Source: an uncultured Curvibacter sp.
GTDB taxonomy: Bacteria > Pseudomonadota > Gammaproteobacteria > Burkholderiales > Burkholderiaceae
Direction: 5' to 3'
Assembly: GCA_946481355.1 (NCBI GenBank)
Contig: CAMLNH010000029.1
Span: forward strand, 1 to 13,272
Length of the DNA stretch: 13,272 nt
The notes beneath the pieces were generated by a model that did no database searches, was not told where the DNA came from, and saw nothing but the letters and a program-made list of their open reading frames with translations. Shown here piece after piece: positions 12,496 to 13,272 of this stretch; position 1 is the stretch's first letter, and every line of letters starts with the position of its first letter. Position numbers and translations under genes: made by a program.

Positions 12496-13074
12496 TCAGG
12501 CGCTCAGCCGCTGCGCGGCAAACAGCACCTGGTCGATCACGGCCTGGATGGGTTTGCGTGCCGCTTCGTTCACGAGCCGGCCCTCGGCATCGAACGCGTC
12601 GGCCGCGCGACCGAGTGCGTAGTTCTGCGGCGCCACCCAGCAGTGCAGGTTGAGCAGCAGGGGCACCAGATGGCTTTGCGAGCGCAGGCCGCCGAGGGCG
12701 CCGGGCGAGGCGCTGAGCACCCCCACCACCTTGCCGCGCGTGGACTTGAAGCCCTCGGTCCAGGCCGGATCGGACTTGACCGGGCTGGAGATCCAGTCGA
12801 AGGTGTTTTTTACCAGGGCCGGGTAGCTGGCGTTGTACTCGGGCGTGCAGACGATCCATGCCGGGTGCTCGAAGAAGATCTGCTTGAGCCGCATCACGTC
12901 GGCCGGTGTGCCTTGCGCTTCGAGGTCGGCGTTGTACATGGGAACGTTGAAGTCGCCGAGTTCGAGGTGGGTGACTTCCGCACCGCTGGCCCGGGCCATC
13001 TCGGCGGTCACGCGGGCGAGTTTGCGGTTGTAGGACTGCTGGCGGGTGCTGCCCGCGAAGATGAGGACTTTCAT
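12496..13074 (-). CDS. NAD(P)H-dependent FMN reductase, flavodoxin-like
   Basis: This 192-residue protein has a flavodoxin-like fold of the NADPH-dependent FMN reductase family (ChrR/SsuE/YieF relatives). The FMN phosphate-binding loop GSTRQQSYN lies at 8-16, and the second flavin loop TPEYNASYPALVKNTFDW at 77-94; both are well conserved. It should reduce FMN, quinones, chromate or similar acceptors in the cytoplasm, and the true substrate is unknown. The frame is open upstream to 13212. I take ATG 13074 as the start because homologues begin MKVLIFAGS. An alternative ATG at 13092 has an AGAAGGA sequence, but only two bases away, so the start is uncertain. It probably leads a two-gene unit with the cysteine-cluster protein and is divergent from mnmG. 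Confidence 0.9.
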   Translation of the reverse strand: MKVLIFAGSTRQQSYNRKLARVTAEMARASGAEVTHLELGDFNVPMYNADLEAQGTPADVMRLKQIFFEHPAWIVCTPEYNASYPALVKNTFDWISSPVKSDPAWTEGFKSTRGKVVGVLSASPGALGGLRSQSHLVPLLLNLHCWVAPQNYALGRAADAFDAEGRLVNEAARKPIQAVIDQVLFAAQRLSA

Positions 13075-13105
13075 GGTCAGGGATTGGACCATAGTCCTTC
13101 TGCTT

Positions 13106-13122
13106 GTGCTGCCATGCAGCAC
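13106..13122. promoter_or_regulatory. Perfect 7-bp inverted repeat between FMN reductase gene and mnmG
   Basis: GTGCTGC (13106-13112) and GCAGCAC (13116-13122) flank a three-base CAT spacer, in the 136-base divergent gap. It lies 31 bases upstream of the reductase start. It could be an operator for the reductase or a short hairpin in its leader. No known consensus is recognised. Confidence 0.35.
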
Positions 13123-13125
13123 GGC

Positions 13126-13154
13126 TGGCGAAAAAAGAGGCAGGCAAGTAAAAT
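13126..13154 (+). promoter_or_regulatory. Possible sigma-70 promoter of mnmG
   Basis: TAAAAT (13149-13154) is a good -10 hexamer. TGGCGA (13126-13131), a weak -35 matching three of six positions, lies 17 bases before it, and an A-rich stretch separates the two. Transcription would start near 13161, about 50 bases before the mnmG start. The -35 is weak, so this is only a candidate. Confidence 0.35.
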
Positions 13155-13210
13155 CACGCTCTCCCGGCCATTCGGCCCCGAAGTGTGCGCCCGCAGGCGC
13201 CCCGATCTCC

Positions 13211-13272
13211 ATGCTCTACCCACAAGAATTCGATGTCATCGTCGTTGGCGGCGGCCATGCCGGCACGGAAGC
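13211..13272 (+). CDS. MnmG (GidA) tRNA-modification enzyme, N-terminal fragment
   Basis: Only the first 20 full codons are in the window, cut by the right edge. They read MLYPQEFDVIVVGGGHAGTE, with the dinucleotide-binding GGGHAGTE that is almost diagnostic for MnmG. MnmG is an FAD protein that, together with MnmE, adds the carboxymethylaminomethyl group to the wobble uridine (U34) of certain tRNAs. The start ATG at 13211 is consistent with homologues. The upstream ribosome site is weak. The gene is divergent from the FMN reductase unit. The truncation is an artefact of the window. Confidence 0.9.
   Translation, partial: MLYPQEFDVIVVGGGHAGTE

Noticed and set aside
13075..13212. Longer FMN reductase starting at 13212
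   Set aside because: The added residues run through the divergent promoter region and would overlap the mnmG start. The family begins at MKVLIFAGS.

Overview
The window is high-GC (about two thirds G+C by eye) and densely coded on both strands. It looks like a chromosomal piece of a betaproteobacterium of the order Burkholderiales, most likely Comamonadaceae. The grounds are the first codons of mnmG at the right edge, the CxxxCxxCC mini-protein, the AraC-binding-like regulator and the style of the branched-chain-type ABC transporter. No rRNA, tRNA, CRISPR, insertion sequence or phage gene is visible, and no stretch over 300 bases lacks a gene; the longest gap is 173 bases (5691-5863).

Left part (1-3910). 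A strong GAAA-capped hairpin (9-46) and a near-perfect FNR/DNR-type box (52-65) precede a hemerythrin-like HHE protein (128-712). Next is a divergent pair. A leftward outer-membrane beta-barrel candidate with a TTG start (726-1445) lies only 23 bases from a rightward cluster of three tightly packed genes: a second predicted outer-membrane protein (1469-2167), a small c-type cytochrome (2184-2594) and an AsmA-like protein (2591-3910).

Central part (3907-12238). This is a small-molecule uptake and catabolism locus built around a divergent control region (5691-5863). Leftward run an AraC-family regulator (4737-5690) and a class II aldolase/adducin-family protein (3907-4662). Rightward runs a complete HAAT (Liv-type) ABC transporter: binding protein, two permeases and two ATPases (5864-10667). 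It is followed after 27 bases by an aldehyde dehydrogenase of the salicylaldehyde/vanillin type (10695-12149), and the unit ends in a strong intrinsic terminator (12200-12238). My inference is that the regulator senses an aromatic or related compound, the transporter imports it, and the aldolase-fold protein and the dehydrogenase process it. The substrate cannot be read from the sequence. Notable details are a degenerate ABC signature motif in one ATPase, a class II aldolase that lacks the usual catalytic glutamate, and several inverted repeats at control points.

Right part (12216-13272). A leftward pair encodes an NAD(P)H-dependent FMN reductase (12496-13074) and an 85-residue YkgJ-type cysteine-cluster protein (12216-12473). 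Divergent from them, the start of mnmG (13211 to the edge) enters the window.
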